From Flavobacterium sp. A45 (GTDB taxonomy: Bacteria > Bacteroidota > Bacteroidia > Flavobacteriales > Flavobacteriaceae), in the NCBI RefSeq assembly GCF_002001005.1, contig NZ_MUNX01000106.1, positions 1-34,669 of the forward strand: a DNA stretch of 34,669 nt. The letters run 5' to 3'. Shown here one piece after another: positions 8,605 to 17,465 of this stretch; position 1 is the stretch's first letter, and each line of letters starts with the position of its first letter. The notes beneath the pieces are model-generated. The model searched no databases. It was not told the DNA's origin and saw only the letters and a list, made by a program, of their open reading frames with translations. A program made the translations under genes and the position numbers.

Positions 8605-8646
8605 AAAAAATCCCAATTCCGAAAAAATTCAGAATTGGGATTTTTT
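8605..8646. terminator. bidirectional terminator between the HIT gene and valS
   Basis: A 15-bp perfect inverted repeat, AAAAAATCCCAATTC (8605-8619) and its complement (8632-8646), has A- and T-runs at either end. It can terminate transcripts of both converging genes. Confidence 0.9.
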
Positions 8647-8666
8647 ATTTTTAGAAGAAATGACTT

Positions 8667-11300
8667 TTATTTCAATCCAGCCAAACTCTGCTCAATAGTA
8701 GCAATTTTTGCCAATGCATCTGCTTCTTTTTGTCTTTCGTTTGCTAGAACTTTCTCTGGCGCACCGTTCACAAATTTCTCATTCGAAAGTTTATTCTGAA
8801 CCGATTTCAAGAAACCTTGCGTATATTCTAACTCAGTGGTTAGTTTTGCAATTTCAGCCTCGACATCAATATTTCCGGTAATTGGAATAAAATATTCATT
8901 CGATTTTACACGGAAAGACAAAGCGCCATCCACTTTATCCGAAACATATTCCAATGAAGTAATGTTACCCAATTTGGTTACTACCGAATCAAAATAAGTG
9001 GAAGCGTTATCATTGTTTACTACCTTCAATTCAATCACATCCTTAAACGGAATGTTCTTGTCTTTACGAATCGTTCTGATACCCGAAATCACTTCAATTG
9101 AATTTTCAAAATCTGTAATTAATTTAGCATCAAACGGTTTTAATTCTGGCCAAGTCGAAACTATCAAAGCTTCTTCTGTCGTTCTCTCTGCAATATGCTG
9201 CCAAATTTCTTCCGTTAAAAACGGCATAAATGGATGCAATAATTTAAGATTATTTTCTAGCATTTCTATCGCTTTCGCAAAAGTTACGCTGTCGATTGGC
9301 TGTTGGTAAGCAGGCTTAATCATTTCCAAAAACCAAGAACAGAAATCGTCCCAAACCAATTTGTAAATTCCCATCAAAGCGTCAGAAATTCTGTATTTTT
9401 CAAAATTATCTTCAATTTCCAAAAGTGTTTGTTGCAATTTGGCTTCATACCATTCAATTGCCACTTTAGAAGATTCCGGTTGTAGAATCGAATCCGAAAC
9501 TTCCCATCCTTTTATTAATTTGAAAGCATTCCAAATTTTATTAGTAAAACCTTTTCCTTGGTTACACAGTTCTTCGTCGAACATAATATCGTTACCTGCA
9601 GAAGCACTCAAAAGCAATCCCACACGAACACCATCGGCACCAAATTTTTCAATTAACTCCAATGGTTCTGGCGAATTCCCCAAAGATTTAGACATTTTAC
9701 GTCTTTGTTTATCACGAACCAAACCAGTCAAATACACATTTGAAAAAGGTTTTTTTCCTGTATATTCATAACCAGCAAAAATCATTCTCGCAACCCAGAA
9801 AAACAAAATATCCGGCCCAGTTACTAAATCATTTGTCGGATAATAGTATTTAAAATCTTCACTTTCTGGATCCATAATTCCACCAAAAACCGACATTGGC
9901 CACAACCAAGAAGAAAACCAAGTGTCTAAAGCATCTGCATCTTGTTTAAGGTCAGAGGTAAGAAGTGAGAAGTTAGAAGTTTTTTCTTTGGCTAACGCCA
10001 AAGCATCTTCGATGTTTTCAGCAACTACGAAATCTTCTTTTCCATCGCCATAGAAATAAGCTGGAATTTGTTGCCCCCACCACAATTGACGAGAAATATT
10101 CCAATCACGAATATTATTTAACCAATGCGCATACGTATTATTAAAACGTGCTGGATGCAATTTAATATCACCATCTTCCAAAACAGATTTAATGGCAGGT
10201 TTTACCAAATCTTCCATTTTCAGGAACCATTGATCAGACAAACGAGGTTCGATTACCGCTTTGGTTCTTTCAGAAGTTCCTACTTTATTCAGGTGAATTT
10301 CAGTTTTAGCCAAAGCTCCACTTTCTTCTAATTCCTTTGCAATTTCGGTACGAACCACAAAACGATCTTTCCCTTGGTAATGCAATCCAAAACTATTTAA
10401 AGTAGCGTCTTCATTAAAAATATCAATAATTTCTAGATTATGCTTCTCACCTAACGTTTTGTCATTCATATCGTGAGCAGGAGTCACTTTCAAACATCCA
10501 GTTCCAAACTCAACATCAACATATTCATCTTCGATAATCGGGATTACTCGACCGCAAATTGGCACGATCGCTTTCTTTCCTTTCAAATGAGCAAAACGTT
10601 CGTCATTTGGATTGATACAAATTGCTGTATCTCCAAAAATAGTCTCTGGACGTGTAGTAGCTACTGTCAGAAACTCATCTGAGCCTTCGATTTTATATTT
10701 TAGGAAATATAATTTTCCTTGTTGTTCTTCATAAATAACTTCTTCGTCAGACAAAGTTGTTTTTGCTTCTGGATCCCAGTTCACCATTCGGTAACCGCGA
10801 TAAATCAACCCTTTGTTGTATAAATCCACAAAAGATTTAATTACAGAAGCCGACATATCTGGATCCATAGTGAATTTTGTTCTGTCCCAATCACAAGAGC
10901 AACCCAATTGTTTCAACTGTTCCAGAATTGTTCCTCCGTATTTATCAGTCCAATCGTAAGCGTGTTTTAAAAACTCTTCACGACTCAAATCGGATTTATT
11001 GATTCCTTCTGATTTTAATTTGGCAACCACTTTAGCTTCAGTCGCAATAGAAGCGTGATCCGTTCCTGGAACCCAGCAGGCATTAAACCCTTTCAAACGC
11101 GCACGACGAATCAAAACATCCTGAATCGTGTTATTCAGCATGTGTCCCATGTGCAAAACTCCAGTTACGTTTGGAGGCGGAATTACGATGGTATATGGTG
11201 TTCTGTGATCTGGTTTCGAATGAAAGTAATTATTTTTCATCCAGTAATCATACCACTTATTTTCAATGGTTTTGGCGTCAAATTGTGCAGGAATTGTCAT
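8667..11300 (-). CDS. valS: valyl-tRNA synthetase
   Basis: 877 aa, normal for class I ValRS. The signature HMGH (H50-H53, in PPPNVTGVLHMGH) and KMSKS (535-539) are intact. The CP1 editing domain (TTRPET 215-220, GTGC, THAHD-like TPAHD 273-277) and the WFSSWLWP motif (461-468) are present, and the C-terminal coiled-coil arm that contacts tRNA is visible. It charges tRNA(Val) in the cytosol. Odd feature: residues 441-450 (TSNFSLLTSD) are encoded exactly by a degenerate period-7 repeat (9951-9980) of a type otherwise seen between genes. The leader to the ATG is over 100 nt. Confidence 0.98.
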   Translation of the reverse strand: MTIPAQFDAKTIENKWYDYWMKNNYFHSKPDHRTPYTIVIPPPNVTGVLHMGHMLNNTIQDVLIRRARLKGFNACWVPGTDHASIATEAKVVAKLKSEGINKSDLSREEFLKHAYDWTDKYGGTILEQLKQLGCSCDWDRTKFTMDPDMSASVIKSFVDLYNKGLIYRGYRMVNWDPEAKTTLSDEEVIYEEQQGKLYFLKYKIEGSDEFLTVATTRPETIFGDTAICINPNDERFAHLKGKKAIVPICGRVIPIIEDEYVDVEFGTGCLKVTPAHDMNDKTLGEKHNLEIIDIFNEDATLNSFGLHYQGKDRFVVRTEIAKELEESGALAKTEIHLNKVGTSERTKAVIEPRLSDQWFLKMEDLVKPAIKSVLEDGDIKLHPARFNNTYAHWLNNIRDWNISRQLWWGQQIPAYFYGDGKEDFVVAENIEDALALAKEKTSNFSLLTSDLKQDADALDTWFSSWLWPMSVFGGIMDPESEDFKYYYPTNDLVTGPDILFFWVARMIFAGYEYTGKKPFSNVYLTGLVRDKQRRKMSKSLGNSPEPLELIEKFGADGVRVGLLLSASAGNDIMFDEELCNQGKGFTNKIWNAFKLIKGWEVSDSILQPESSKVAIEWYEAKLQQTLLEIEDNFEKYRISDALMGIYKLVWDDFCSWFLEMIKPAYQQPIDSVTFAKAIEMLENNLKLLHPFMPFLTEEIWQHIAERTTEEALIVSTWPELKPFDAKLITDFENSIEVISGIRTIRKDKNIPFKDVIELKVVNNDNASTYFDSVVTKLGNITSLEYVSDKVDGALSFRVKSNEYFIPITGNIDVEAEIAKLTTELEYTQGFLKSVQNKLSNEKFVNGAPEKVLANERQKEADALAKIATIEQSLAGLK
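9951..9978 (+). repeat. four heptamer repeats inside valS
   Basis: Four head-to-tail units near GTNAGAA start at 9951, 9958, 9965 and 9972 on the + strand, inside valS and in frame with it. They encode most of residues 441-450, a surface-like loop just before the conserved DLKQDADALDTW segment. Confidence 0.75.
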
Positions 11301-11419
11301 TTTTATGTGGATTCGTTTAATCGTTAATTTGAATTTCAGTTTAATTGATTAAGAAAATAATCGATTAAAAAAATAAACCTTTTAATCTTTGGTTTGATTT
11401 TTGATATTCATACAAAGGA

Positions 11420-11427
11420 CAAAAGTA
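11420..11427 (-). promoter_or_regulatory. candidate -7 element of valS
   Basis: TACTTTTG on the minus strand matches TANNTTTG. No TTG lies at the right distance upstream. It would give a leader of roughly 113 nt, containing two small AT-rich palindromes (TTAATTGATTAA at 11341-11352 and a TAATCGATTA unit near 11357). I see no T-box sequence. Confidence 0.4.
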
Positions 11428-11463
11428 AATAATTAAGCACAGTATAAAAAGGGAAATAAAAAA

Positions 11464-11493
11464 TTGTGCATTAATTAAAAGACACTATATTTA
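11464..11493 (+). promoter_or_regulatory. candidate promoter of the DUF1573 gene
   Basis: TTG (11464-11466), a 19-nt spacer and TATATTTA (11486-11493, one base off TANNTTTG) lie 19 nt before the start codon. Confidence 0.45.
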
Positions 11494-11512
11494 CTATGCC
11501 CACAAAAAAACT

Positions 11513-11908
11513 ATGAATATGAAAAATATAAAAGTTATTGTCATAATGCTATTTTTGAGCAACATCAGCTTTGCTCAAGGTGGTCCAAAAATCAACATTC
11601 TTCAAGCTGAAAATACTGTTGATTATGGAAAAGTCTACAAATCAAGTGACAATGGTGTTCGAAGCTTTACATTTACCAATAGTGGTGATGCACCGTTGAG
11701 CATAACTGGTATTCAATCCACTGCAAGCTGTACGGTATTGTACAAACCTAGCAAAGCAATTGCACCAGGGAAAACAGACCGAATTGACATAAAATACAAT
11801 ATGGTTCCTGGACCAATCCGTAAAACCATTACTTTGGAGACCAATGCGGTAAACTATGAAGAAGGTCGGGTGCCATTAAAAATTAAAGGAGAAGTTCTCA
11901 TGAACTAG
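11513..11908 (+). CDS. DUF1573-type exported protein
   Basis: 131 aa with a signal peptide (about residues 1-21, cleavage near SFA-QG). The remainder is one beta-sandwich domain of the DUF1573/ASH-like type, with FTFTNSGDAPLSITGIQSTASC, then the APGKTDRIDIKYNM segment and a final KIKGEV strand. Such proteins are common and mostly uncharacterised in Bacteroidota. It has its own promoter and terminator, so appears monocistronic. An ATG two codons downstream (11519) is an equally good start. Confidence 0.85.
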   Translation: MNMKNIKVIVIMLFLSNISFAQGGPKINILQAENTVDYGKVYKSSDNGVRSFTFTNSGDAPLSITGIQSTASCTVLYKPSKAIAPGKTDRIDIKYNMVPGPIRKTITLETNAVNYEEGRVPLKIKGEVLMN

Positions 11909-11919
11909 ACGATTTAACC

Positions 11920-11950
11920 AAACGCTTTTATTTTTAAAAGCGTTTTTTTT
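11920..11950. terminator. bidirectional terminator
   Basis: The inverted repeat AAACGCTTTT (11920-11929) and AAAAGCGTTT (11936-11945) has a 6-nt loop and T residues to 11950. It serves the DUF1573 gene and the convergent protease gene, whose stop codon overlaps the T-run. Confidence 0.8.
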
Positions 11951-13280
11951 ATAAAATATCGTGAAGTTGGAAGGCAAATTTTAATATTTGATTGTTTCGT
12001 TCCACTTCCAAATAAATCCATTTATCGTCTTCAGATTTAAATATTTCATTTATTTTTTGCAATGAATATCGATACGCTGGTGCTTTATTTACAGTAATAA
12101 TTACATCTCCTACTTGCAAACCAGACTCTGCAGCTGGTGATTTTTTTCGAATGTTGGCAATCTCATAAACCGGTTTGAGTTGAAACTTATATTTAAAATC
12201 ATTCGTTATATTCTTTCCGTTATTATCAAATGTCACAACTCCTGACAATGGAACCGTTTCCAAAGTCACCGTTTCCTGCACCCATTGTAAACCATTGTGC
12301 TTTATTTCAACACCACTCTTATTATAAGTAAATGGATCTTTGAAATAGGAATTTTTTTTCAAATACAGCTTTTCATTTTTATAATCAAAAATCACCGAAA
12401 ACCGTTTCATAATTTCGCCACCAACAGAACCAACTCGATTTTTGACCATGCGGACACTTTTTATGGAACTGGAATCAGGAAATGCAACAATAGGAAATTT
12501 AAAATCGTATCTATCAAATGAAAACTCAGGAACTCTGGCTCTCTTCCCTTCAACATCACCACTGAAGCCCTTTCCTAAAAAATCATCAAAATTTTTGGGT
12601 GGCACTTTAATTTGATCCGATATATTTTGAAAAAGCCAAATCGAATCACTATTCCCAATATCGATCAATAATTTCACATTAACATCTGATTCATTCATAA
12701 CAACATTACCTATTAAATAGGGCTTAAGCCTCTCAAGGGCAATTGGCGTCACTTTGAATTTCTTTTCAAACTTTTTCCGATTTGCTTCATCATTTTTATA
12801 AATAATCACTTTCTTTCCTGTGTAATCTATACGAATCAAATTATCTTTAAAAAACTGATATCCAATAATACCGTTTACAGGAATTCCTATTTGTGAAGAC
12901 AGATTGAAACTTTCATCCAGAATGACATAAACAAGTTGATGATGGGATTTCATACCCTCCAACTCCAAAATATTATTGGTGGTTTTCAAGCCTTCAATAG
13001 CGACCTCACTGCCCAGACCTCTTAAGGTAATTTTTTCGGAATTATAAAATTTGACATCAGGATTATCTTCCAAACTAAAAAGAATAGTTTCCTCAACACC
13101 GGTATCCAAAAGAAAATTCAACTCTATCCCATTTACTTTTATTGGGATAAAAACTAAATTATTAATCAAAACCATGGGCACTGTTACTTTATCGATTCCC
13201 TTGTCAAATACAAAACCATCCTGAGCAAAAACAGGTGTTATTGATATTAATAAAAGAAAAAATAAACATATTTTTTTCAT
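11949..13280 (-). CDS. exported retropepsin-like aspartyl protease with PDZ domain
   Basis: 443 aa. The signal peptide is residues 1-19 (cleavage near VFA-QD). The first aspartyl-protease half has the catalytic motif LLDTG (D59-T60-G61) and the PVNGIIGYQFF loop at 134-144. The second half has LLIDIGNSDS (204-213), where the usual DTG/DSG is DIG. A PDZ domain occupies about 365-443 (KKSPAAESGLQVGDVIITVN). This architecture is common in Bacteroidota and its substrates are unknown. The changed second motif leaves open whether it works as a single-chain two-motif protease or a binding protein. It is divergent from the aminotransferase gene. Confidence 0.88.
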   Translation of the reverse strand: MKKICLFFLLLISITPVFAQDGFVFDKGIDKVTVPMVLINNLVFIPIKVNGIELNFLLDTGVEETILFSLEDNPDVKFYNSEKITLRGLGSEVAIEGLKTTNNILELEGMKSHHQLVYVILDESFNLSSQIGIPVNGIIGYQFFKDNLIRIDYTGKKVIIYKNDEANRKKFEKKFKVTPIALERLKPYLIGNVVMNESDVNVKLLIDIGNSDSIWLFQNISDQIKVPPKNFDDFLGKGFSGDVEGKRARVPEFSFDRYDFKFPIVAFPDSSSIKSVRMVKNRVGSVGGEIMKRFSVIFDYKNEKLYLKKNSYFKDPFTYNKSGVEIKHNGLQWVQETVTLETVPLSGVVTFDNNGKNITNDFKYKFQLKPVYEIANIRKKSPAAESGLQVGDVIITVNKAPAYRYSLQKINEIFKSEDDKWIYLEVERNNQILKFAFQLHDIL

Positions 13281-13359
13281 TTAGTTATATTTCTATATTA
13301 TTACTCAATTATACGATAATAATCAATGAAAAACAACAAAATAGACACCTAGTTTACAG

Positions 13360-13367
13360 TAATTTTG
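13360..13367 (+). promoter_or_regulatory. candidate -7 element of the aminotransferase gene
   Basis: TAATTTTG matches TANNTTTG. It overlaps the TTG at 13365 that could otherwise be read as a start, which argues for the ATG at 13407. I see no good -33 TTG at the expected distance. Confidence 0.45.
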
Positions 13368-13406
13368 GAAAATAAATTGCAAATTTGCACCTCAAATTTT
13401 ACAATC

Positions 13407-14603
13407 ATGCCTGAAATTTCAATCAGAGGTCGAAGAATGCCGGAATCGCCAATCCGAAAATTGGCTCCTTATGCAGACATAGCTAAAAAAAAGGGACATA
13501 AGGTTTATCATTTAAACATTGGACAGCCCGATATAAAAAGCCCGGAAATTGCTATCCAAGCGATAAAAAACATTGATTTAGACATTATCGAATATGGCCC
13601 TTCTGCGGGCTACGAAAGTTACCGAAAAAAACTAGCCCAATTTTACACCAAACAAGATGTAAAAGTAGACTATGAAGACATAATGATAACAACTGGCGGC
13701 TCTGAAGCACTTTTGTTTGCTCTTGGAAGCATCATGGATCCAGGAGATGAAGTCATTATTCCTGAACCTTTTTACGCTAATTACAGTGCTTTTTCAGAAG
13801 AATCAAGTGCAAAAGTTGTACCTGTAATTTCTAATATTGAAAGTGGATTTACGTTGCCAACAATTGAAGAATTTGAAAAAGCAATTACGCCAAAAACGAA
13901 AGCTATCTTAATTTGTAACCCAAACAATCCAACAGGATATTTATATTCTGAATCTGAAATTAATCAGCTGGGAGAATTGGTTAAAAAATATGATTTGTTT
14001 TTGATAGCTGACGAAGTATATCGTGAATTCATATATGACGAAAGAGACCAACACTTTTCTGTAATGAATCTAAAAGGAATCGAGCAAAATGTAATCATGA
14101 TTGATTCGGTTTCTAAAAGATACAGTATGTGTGGCGCACGTATTGGTTGTATGGTAACTAAAAACAGAGAAGTTATTGCGGCTGCAATGAAATTTGCACA
14201 AGCTCGTTTATGCCCTCCAACAATCGAACAAATTGCCTGCGAAGCTGCAATAGACACGCCTCAAAGTTATTTTGACGAAGTAATAGTTGAATATAAAGAA
14301 CGAAGAGATATTTTGATTAGTGAATTGAACAAAATAGATGGTGTAATCGTAAAGTCTCCAAAAGCTGCTTTTTATTGCATTGCTCAATTACCTATTGATA
14401 ATGCAGACGATTTTGCACAATGGCTTTTAGAAAAATACGAATTAAACGGCGAAACGGTAATGATCGCGCCAGCTGCAGGATTTTATTCAACACCAGGTGT
14501 AGGTCTAAACCAGGTTCGTATTGCGTATGTTTTGAAAAAAGAAGATTTAATCAGTGCTGTCAATATTTTAAAAGAGGCTATAACTGCTTACAACTCAAAA
14601 TAA
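13407..14603 (+). CDS. class I PLP-dependent aminotransferase (aspartate aminotransferase-like)
   Basis: 398 aa from the ATG at 13407. An in-frame TTG at 13365 lies inside a promoter-like element and is rejected. Fold type I landmarks are clear: YGPSAGYESYR near the N-terminus, CNPNNPTG (residues 170-177), ADEVYREF with the PLP-binding Asp, and SVSKRYSMCGARIG with catalytic Lys237. The closest match is the aspartate/aromatic aminotransferase 1-gamma group, which moves amino groups between amino acids and 2-oxoacids. The exact amino donor cannot be decided here. It ends in its own terminator. Confidence 0.93.
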   Translation: MPEISIRGRRMPESPIRKLAPYADIAKKKGHKVYHLNIGQPDIKSPEIAIQAIKNIDLDIIEYGPSAGYESYRKKLAQFYTKQDVKVDYEDIMITTGGSEALLFALGSIMDPGDEVIIPEPFYANYSAFSEESSAKVVPVISNIESGFTLPTIEEFEKAITPKTKAILICNPNNPTGYLYSESEINQLGELVKKYDLFLIADEVYREFIYDERDQHFSVMNLKGIEQNVIMIDSVSKRYSMCGARIGCMVTKNREVIAAAMKFAQARLCPPTIEQIACEAAIDTPQSYFDEVIVEYKERRDILISELNKIDGVIVKSPKAAFYCIAQLPIDNADDFAQWLLEKYELNGETVMIAPAAGFYSTPGVGLNQVRIAYVLKKEDLISAVNILKEAITAYNSK

Positions 14604-14624
14604 AGAATAAAATTCAAAATTTTC

Positions 14625-14661
14625 AAAAGGCAATAACATTCAGATGATATTGCCTTTTTTT
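14625..14661 (+). terminator. terminator after the aminotransferase
   Basis: The inverted repeat AAAAGGCAATA (14625-14635) and its complement (14648-14658) is followed by a T-run to 14661. Confidence 0.85.
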
Positions 14662-14794
14662 GTTTTGATATCAAATTAATCAATCTTTTCATCAATTTTT
14701 GCTATAATTAAAAGCCAAAACGATAGAAAATGTTTCCTTTTTATTAATTATCTTTACCCCTTAAAAAACACACTCATAATAATAGTACCTTTTA

Positions 14795-15466
14795 ATGATA
14801 AACAACGAAGAATTTCAAGACGAAATAGGAAACAATCATATTAGTACAAATGCTCAAAATCCTGTAAGAACTGACGCTTTTGACATTACCGATGAAGAAA
14901 AGATTGAAAAAATAAAAAAAGACGTCGAAAACATTCTATTAACACTGGGAATGGATTTGACTGATGACAGCATGAAAGGAACACCTAATCGTGTAGCCAA
15001 AATGTTTGTAAAAGAAATATTTGGCGGATTAAATCCTGACAAAAAACCAAAAGCTTCCACTTTTGAAAACAATTACAAATACGGGGAAATGTTAGTTGAA
15101 AAAAACATTACACTCTACTCTACCTGCGAACACCATTTATTACCAATCATTGGAAGAGCACACGTTGCTTACATTTCGAGCGGAAGAGTTATTGGTCTTT
15201 CAAAAATGAACCGTATCGTAGAACATTTCGCCAAAAGACCACAAGTACAAGAACGTTTAACGATGCAGATTGTTCAAGAGCTCCAACAAGCCCTTGGAAC
15301 AGAAGATGTAGCTTGTGTAATTGACGCTAAACACCTCTGCGTGAATTCAAGAGGAATCAAAGATATCGAAAGCAGTACCGTAACTTCTGAATTTGGCGGA
15401 AAATTCAAAGATGCACAAACCAAAAGAGAGTTTTTGGACTATATCAAATTAGATACTAAATTTTAA
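14795..15466 (+). CDS. folE: GTP cyclohydrolase I
   Basis: 223 aa, the usual bacterial length. The zinc site Cys111, His114 (STCEHHLLP) and Cys182 (KHLCVNSRGI) is complete, and the SKMNRIVEHFAKRPQVQERLT block (136-156) is typical. It converts GTP to dihydroneopterin triphosphate, the first step of tetrahydrofolate synthesis. It forms a homodecamer in the cytosol. A TATCTTTA sequence at 14749-14756 is a weak -7 candidate. The following 135 nt hold a structured element before cysS. Confidence 0.97.
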   Translation: MINNEEFQDEIGNNHISTNAQNPVRTDAFDITDEEKIEKIKKDVENILLTLGMDLTDDSMKGTPNRVAKMFVKEIFGGLNPDKKPKASTFENNYKYGEMLVEKNITLYSTCEHHLLPIIGRAHVAYISSGRVIGLSKMNRIVEHFAKRPQVQERLTMQIVQELQQALGTEDVACVIDAKHLCVNSRGIKDIESSTVTSEFGGKFKDAQTKREFLDYIKLDTKF

Positions 15467-15500
15467 TATTTAGAAAAAAGCTCATTATTACTCTAAAGCC

Positions 15501-15587
15501 CTAGCCCTGATTGCAGTGAAAATCCTTTTTTTCTGTCCTTTTTTAGGACATAAAAAAAGATTGAAACGGAAAGCAGGATAAAGCTCC
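15501..15587 (+). ncRNA. structured RNA-like element upstream of cysS
   Basis: The outer pairing AGC+CCTG (15503-15509) with CAGG (15574-15577) and GCT (15583-15585) encloses a long central hairpin. Its arms are AATC, seven T and TGTCCT (15521-15539) and AGGACA, seven A and GATT (15545-15562), with a 5-nt loop. The layout (GCCCTGATTGCAGTG, AT-rich hairpin, GATTGAAACGGAAAGCAGGA, AGCTCC) is one I recall as recurring between genes in flavobacteria. It may belong to the Rfam Flavo-1 family or a similar dispersed element, which only a covariance search could confirm. It ends 14 nt before cysS. Confidence 0.55.
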
Positions 15588-15601
15588 AAAAAATAAATTT
15601 T

Positions 15602-17080
15602 ATGTCCTTATATAAAAGTCAGACCTTAAAAATATACAATTCTCTTTCGGGAGAAAAAGAAACATTTACACCAATTAACGAAGGAAATGTGGGGATGTAT
15701 GTATGTGGACCGACGGTTTACAGCAATGTGCATCTAGGAAATCTGAGAACTTTTATGTCTTTTGATGTAATCTTTAGATACTTATTGCATTTGGATTATA
15801 AAGTGCGTTATGTTCGAAATATTACGGATGTAGGACATATTGTGGACGATGTGGATGAAGGTGAAGATAAAATTGCTAAAAAAGCGCGTTTGGAACAACT
15901 CGAACCAATGGAAGTTGTGCAACGCTACACCGTCAATTTTCATGATATTTTGAATGCTTTTAACTTTTTGCCTCCTAGTATTGAACCTACGGCAACGGGA
16001 CATATTATTGAGCAAATCGAAATCATAAAAACCATTATTGACAAAGGAATTGGTTATGAAGCCAATGGCTCTGTTTATTTTGATGTGGTTAAATTCAATG
16101 AAACCAATCATTATGGAGTATTAAGCGGTCGTAATATTGAAGATATGCTAGCCAATACCCGTGATCTTGACGGACAATCGGACAAAAGAAATCCTCAGGA
16201 TTTTGCGCTTTGGAAAAAAGCCGAACCACAGCATATTATGCGTTGGCCTTCTCCTTGGAGCGATGGTTTTCCGGGTTGGCACTTAGAATGTACAGCAATG
16301 AGCACCAAATATTTAGGCAATCATTTTGACATTCACGGAGGTGGAATGGATTTGAAATTTCCGCACCATGAATGTGAAATTGCACAAAATGAAGCTTGTA
16401 CTGGACATACTCCCGTAAATTACTGGATGCATGCCAATATGCTTACATTGAATGGTAAAAAAATGGCCAAATCTACTGGAAACAATATTTTACCAGGAGA
16501 GATTTTAACTGGAGATAATGCTTTTTTAAGCAAAGCTTTTTCAGCATCGGTAGCACGTTTTTTCATGTTGCAGGCGCACTACAGAAGCATTCTTGATTTC
16601 TCTGACGAAGCAATTATTGCAGCCGAAAAAGGATATAAAAGATTGATGGAAGCAATGGAATCTTTAAAAAGTATTTCTGCAAGCGCAACCAGTTCTATTG
16701 ATATTCCCAGTTGGAAACAATTGTGCTATGACGCTATGAATGACGATTTCAATTCACCAATTCTTATTGCGCAATTATTTGAAGGAGTTCGTTTTATTAA
16801 TTTATTAAATGACGAAAAAGAGACTTTAAATACATCTGATTTGAAATTATTCACAACAACTATGCAAGCTTTTGTGTTTGATGTTTTAGGTTTAGAAGAA
16901 GAAAAAACCAATGGCAATACGGATAAATTAGAAGGTGTCGTTAATATGCTTATTGGTATGCGCAAACAAGCTAGGGACAATAAAGATTTTGCATTGTCTG
17001 ATCAAATTCGCGATCAATTAATAGCTCTTGGAATTCAGTTGAAAGACGGAAAAGAAGGAACTACATTTAGTGTTCAGTAG
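15602..17080 (+). CDS. cysS: cysteinyl-tRNA synthetase
   Basis: 492 aa. It is class I with HLGN (44-47) and KMAKS (287-291). The zinc ligands Cys35, Cys230, His255 and Glu259 keep the spacing of the E. coli enzyme (28, 209, 234, 238). It charges tRNA(Cys). The last codons (encoding TFSVQ) and the stop codon fall inside an inverted heptamer repeat (17066-17128), so the 3' end of the gene appears to have been shaped by that repeat. Confidence 0.97.
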   Translation: MSLYKSQTLKIYNSLSGEKETFTPINEGNVGMYVCGPTVYSNVHLGNLRTFMSFDVIFRYLLHLDYKVRYVRNITDVGHIVDDVDEGEDKIAKKARLEQLEPMEVVQRYTVNFHDILNAFNFLPPSIEPTATGHIIEQIEIIKTIIDKGIGYEANGSVYFDVVKFNETNHYGVLSGRNIEDMLANTRDLDGQSDKRNPQDFALWKKAEPQHIMRWPSPWSDGFPGWHLECTAMSTKYLGNHFDIHGGGMDLKFPHHECEIAQNEACTGHTPVNYWMHANMLTLNGKKMAKSTGNNILPGEILTGDNAFLSKAFSASVARFFMLQAHYRSILDFSDEAIIAAEKGYKRLMEAMESLKSISASATSSIDIPSWKQLCYDAMNDDFNSPILIAQLFEGVRFINLLNDEKETLNTSDLKLFTTTMQAFVFDVLGLEEEKTNGNTDKLEGVVNMLIGMRKQARDNKDFALSDQIRDQLIALGIQLKDGKEGTTFSVQ

Positions 17081-17128
17081 TCAGTCTTTTTAGTATTCAG
17101 ACTGAACACTAAAAACTGAACACTGATT
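17066..17128 (+). repeat. inverted heptamer repeats spanning the cysS stop codon
   Basis: The left arm TTTAGTGTTCAGT (17066-17078) pairs perfectly with 17101-17113, and its core can also pair with 17115-17124, so two hairpins compete. Both arms are made of period-7 units close to ACTGAAC (starts 17101, 17108, 17115, 17122 on +). The cysS stop codon is at 17078-17080, and yidD starts 13 nt after the tract. It could act as a terminator or attenuator. Confidence 0.7.
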
Positions 17129-17141
17129 ACTTTTTAAAGAT

Positions 17142-17390
17142 ATGCTAAACAAAATCCTAATCTATCCATTTGTATTGCTCGTTCGGTTTTATCAGGGAGC
17201 TATCTCCCCTTTTACTCCTGCTGCTTGCCGATTTGAGCCGACTTGTTCAAGCTATATGATTCAGGCTTTACAAATTCATGGATTGTTCCATGGAGGTTAT
17301 TTAGGAATAAAAAGAATTTTGAGTTGTCACCCTTGGGGTAGAAAAGGCTATGATCCAGTTCCTGAAAAAAAATGTAATCACACTCATTAA
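17142..17390 (+). CDS. yidD: membrane protein insertion efficiency factor YidD
   Basis: 82 aa, typical length. The family core is intact: [20 protein letters not shown], then [10 protein letters not shown] and [17 protein letters not shown]. It is an inner-membrane-associated amphipathic protein thought to help YidC insert membrane proteins. It is usually beside rnpA/yidC, but here it lies between cysS and lgt. Confidence 0.95.
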   Translation: MLNKILIYPFVLLVRFYQGAISPFTPAACRFEPTCSSYMIQALQIHGLFHGGYLGIKRILSCHPWGRKGYDPVPEKKCNHTH

Positions 17391-17465
17391 AAAGAAAATT
17401 TCTTACCTTTTAATTAACACAGTCAATCAAATCAAAATAGTATTTTCACAAAAAATAAAAAATAA

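Noticed and set aside
9303..9771. Plus-strand open frames opposite valS
   Set aside because: They are antisense shadows of a well-conserved synthetase and have no recognisable domains.
11301..11420. T-box or other riboswitch in the valS leader
   Set aside because: There is no T-box sequence or specifier loop, the phylum rarely uses T-boxes, and only short AT palindromes are seen.
13365..13406. TTG start 14 codons upstream of the aminotransferase ATG
   Set aside because: The TTG is part of a TAATTTTG promoter element, and the family starts near MPEISIRGRRM.
17066..17128. CRISPR-like array
   Set aside because: The units are 7 bp and contiguous with no spacers, and no cas genes are present anywhere in the window.
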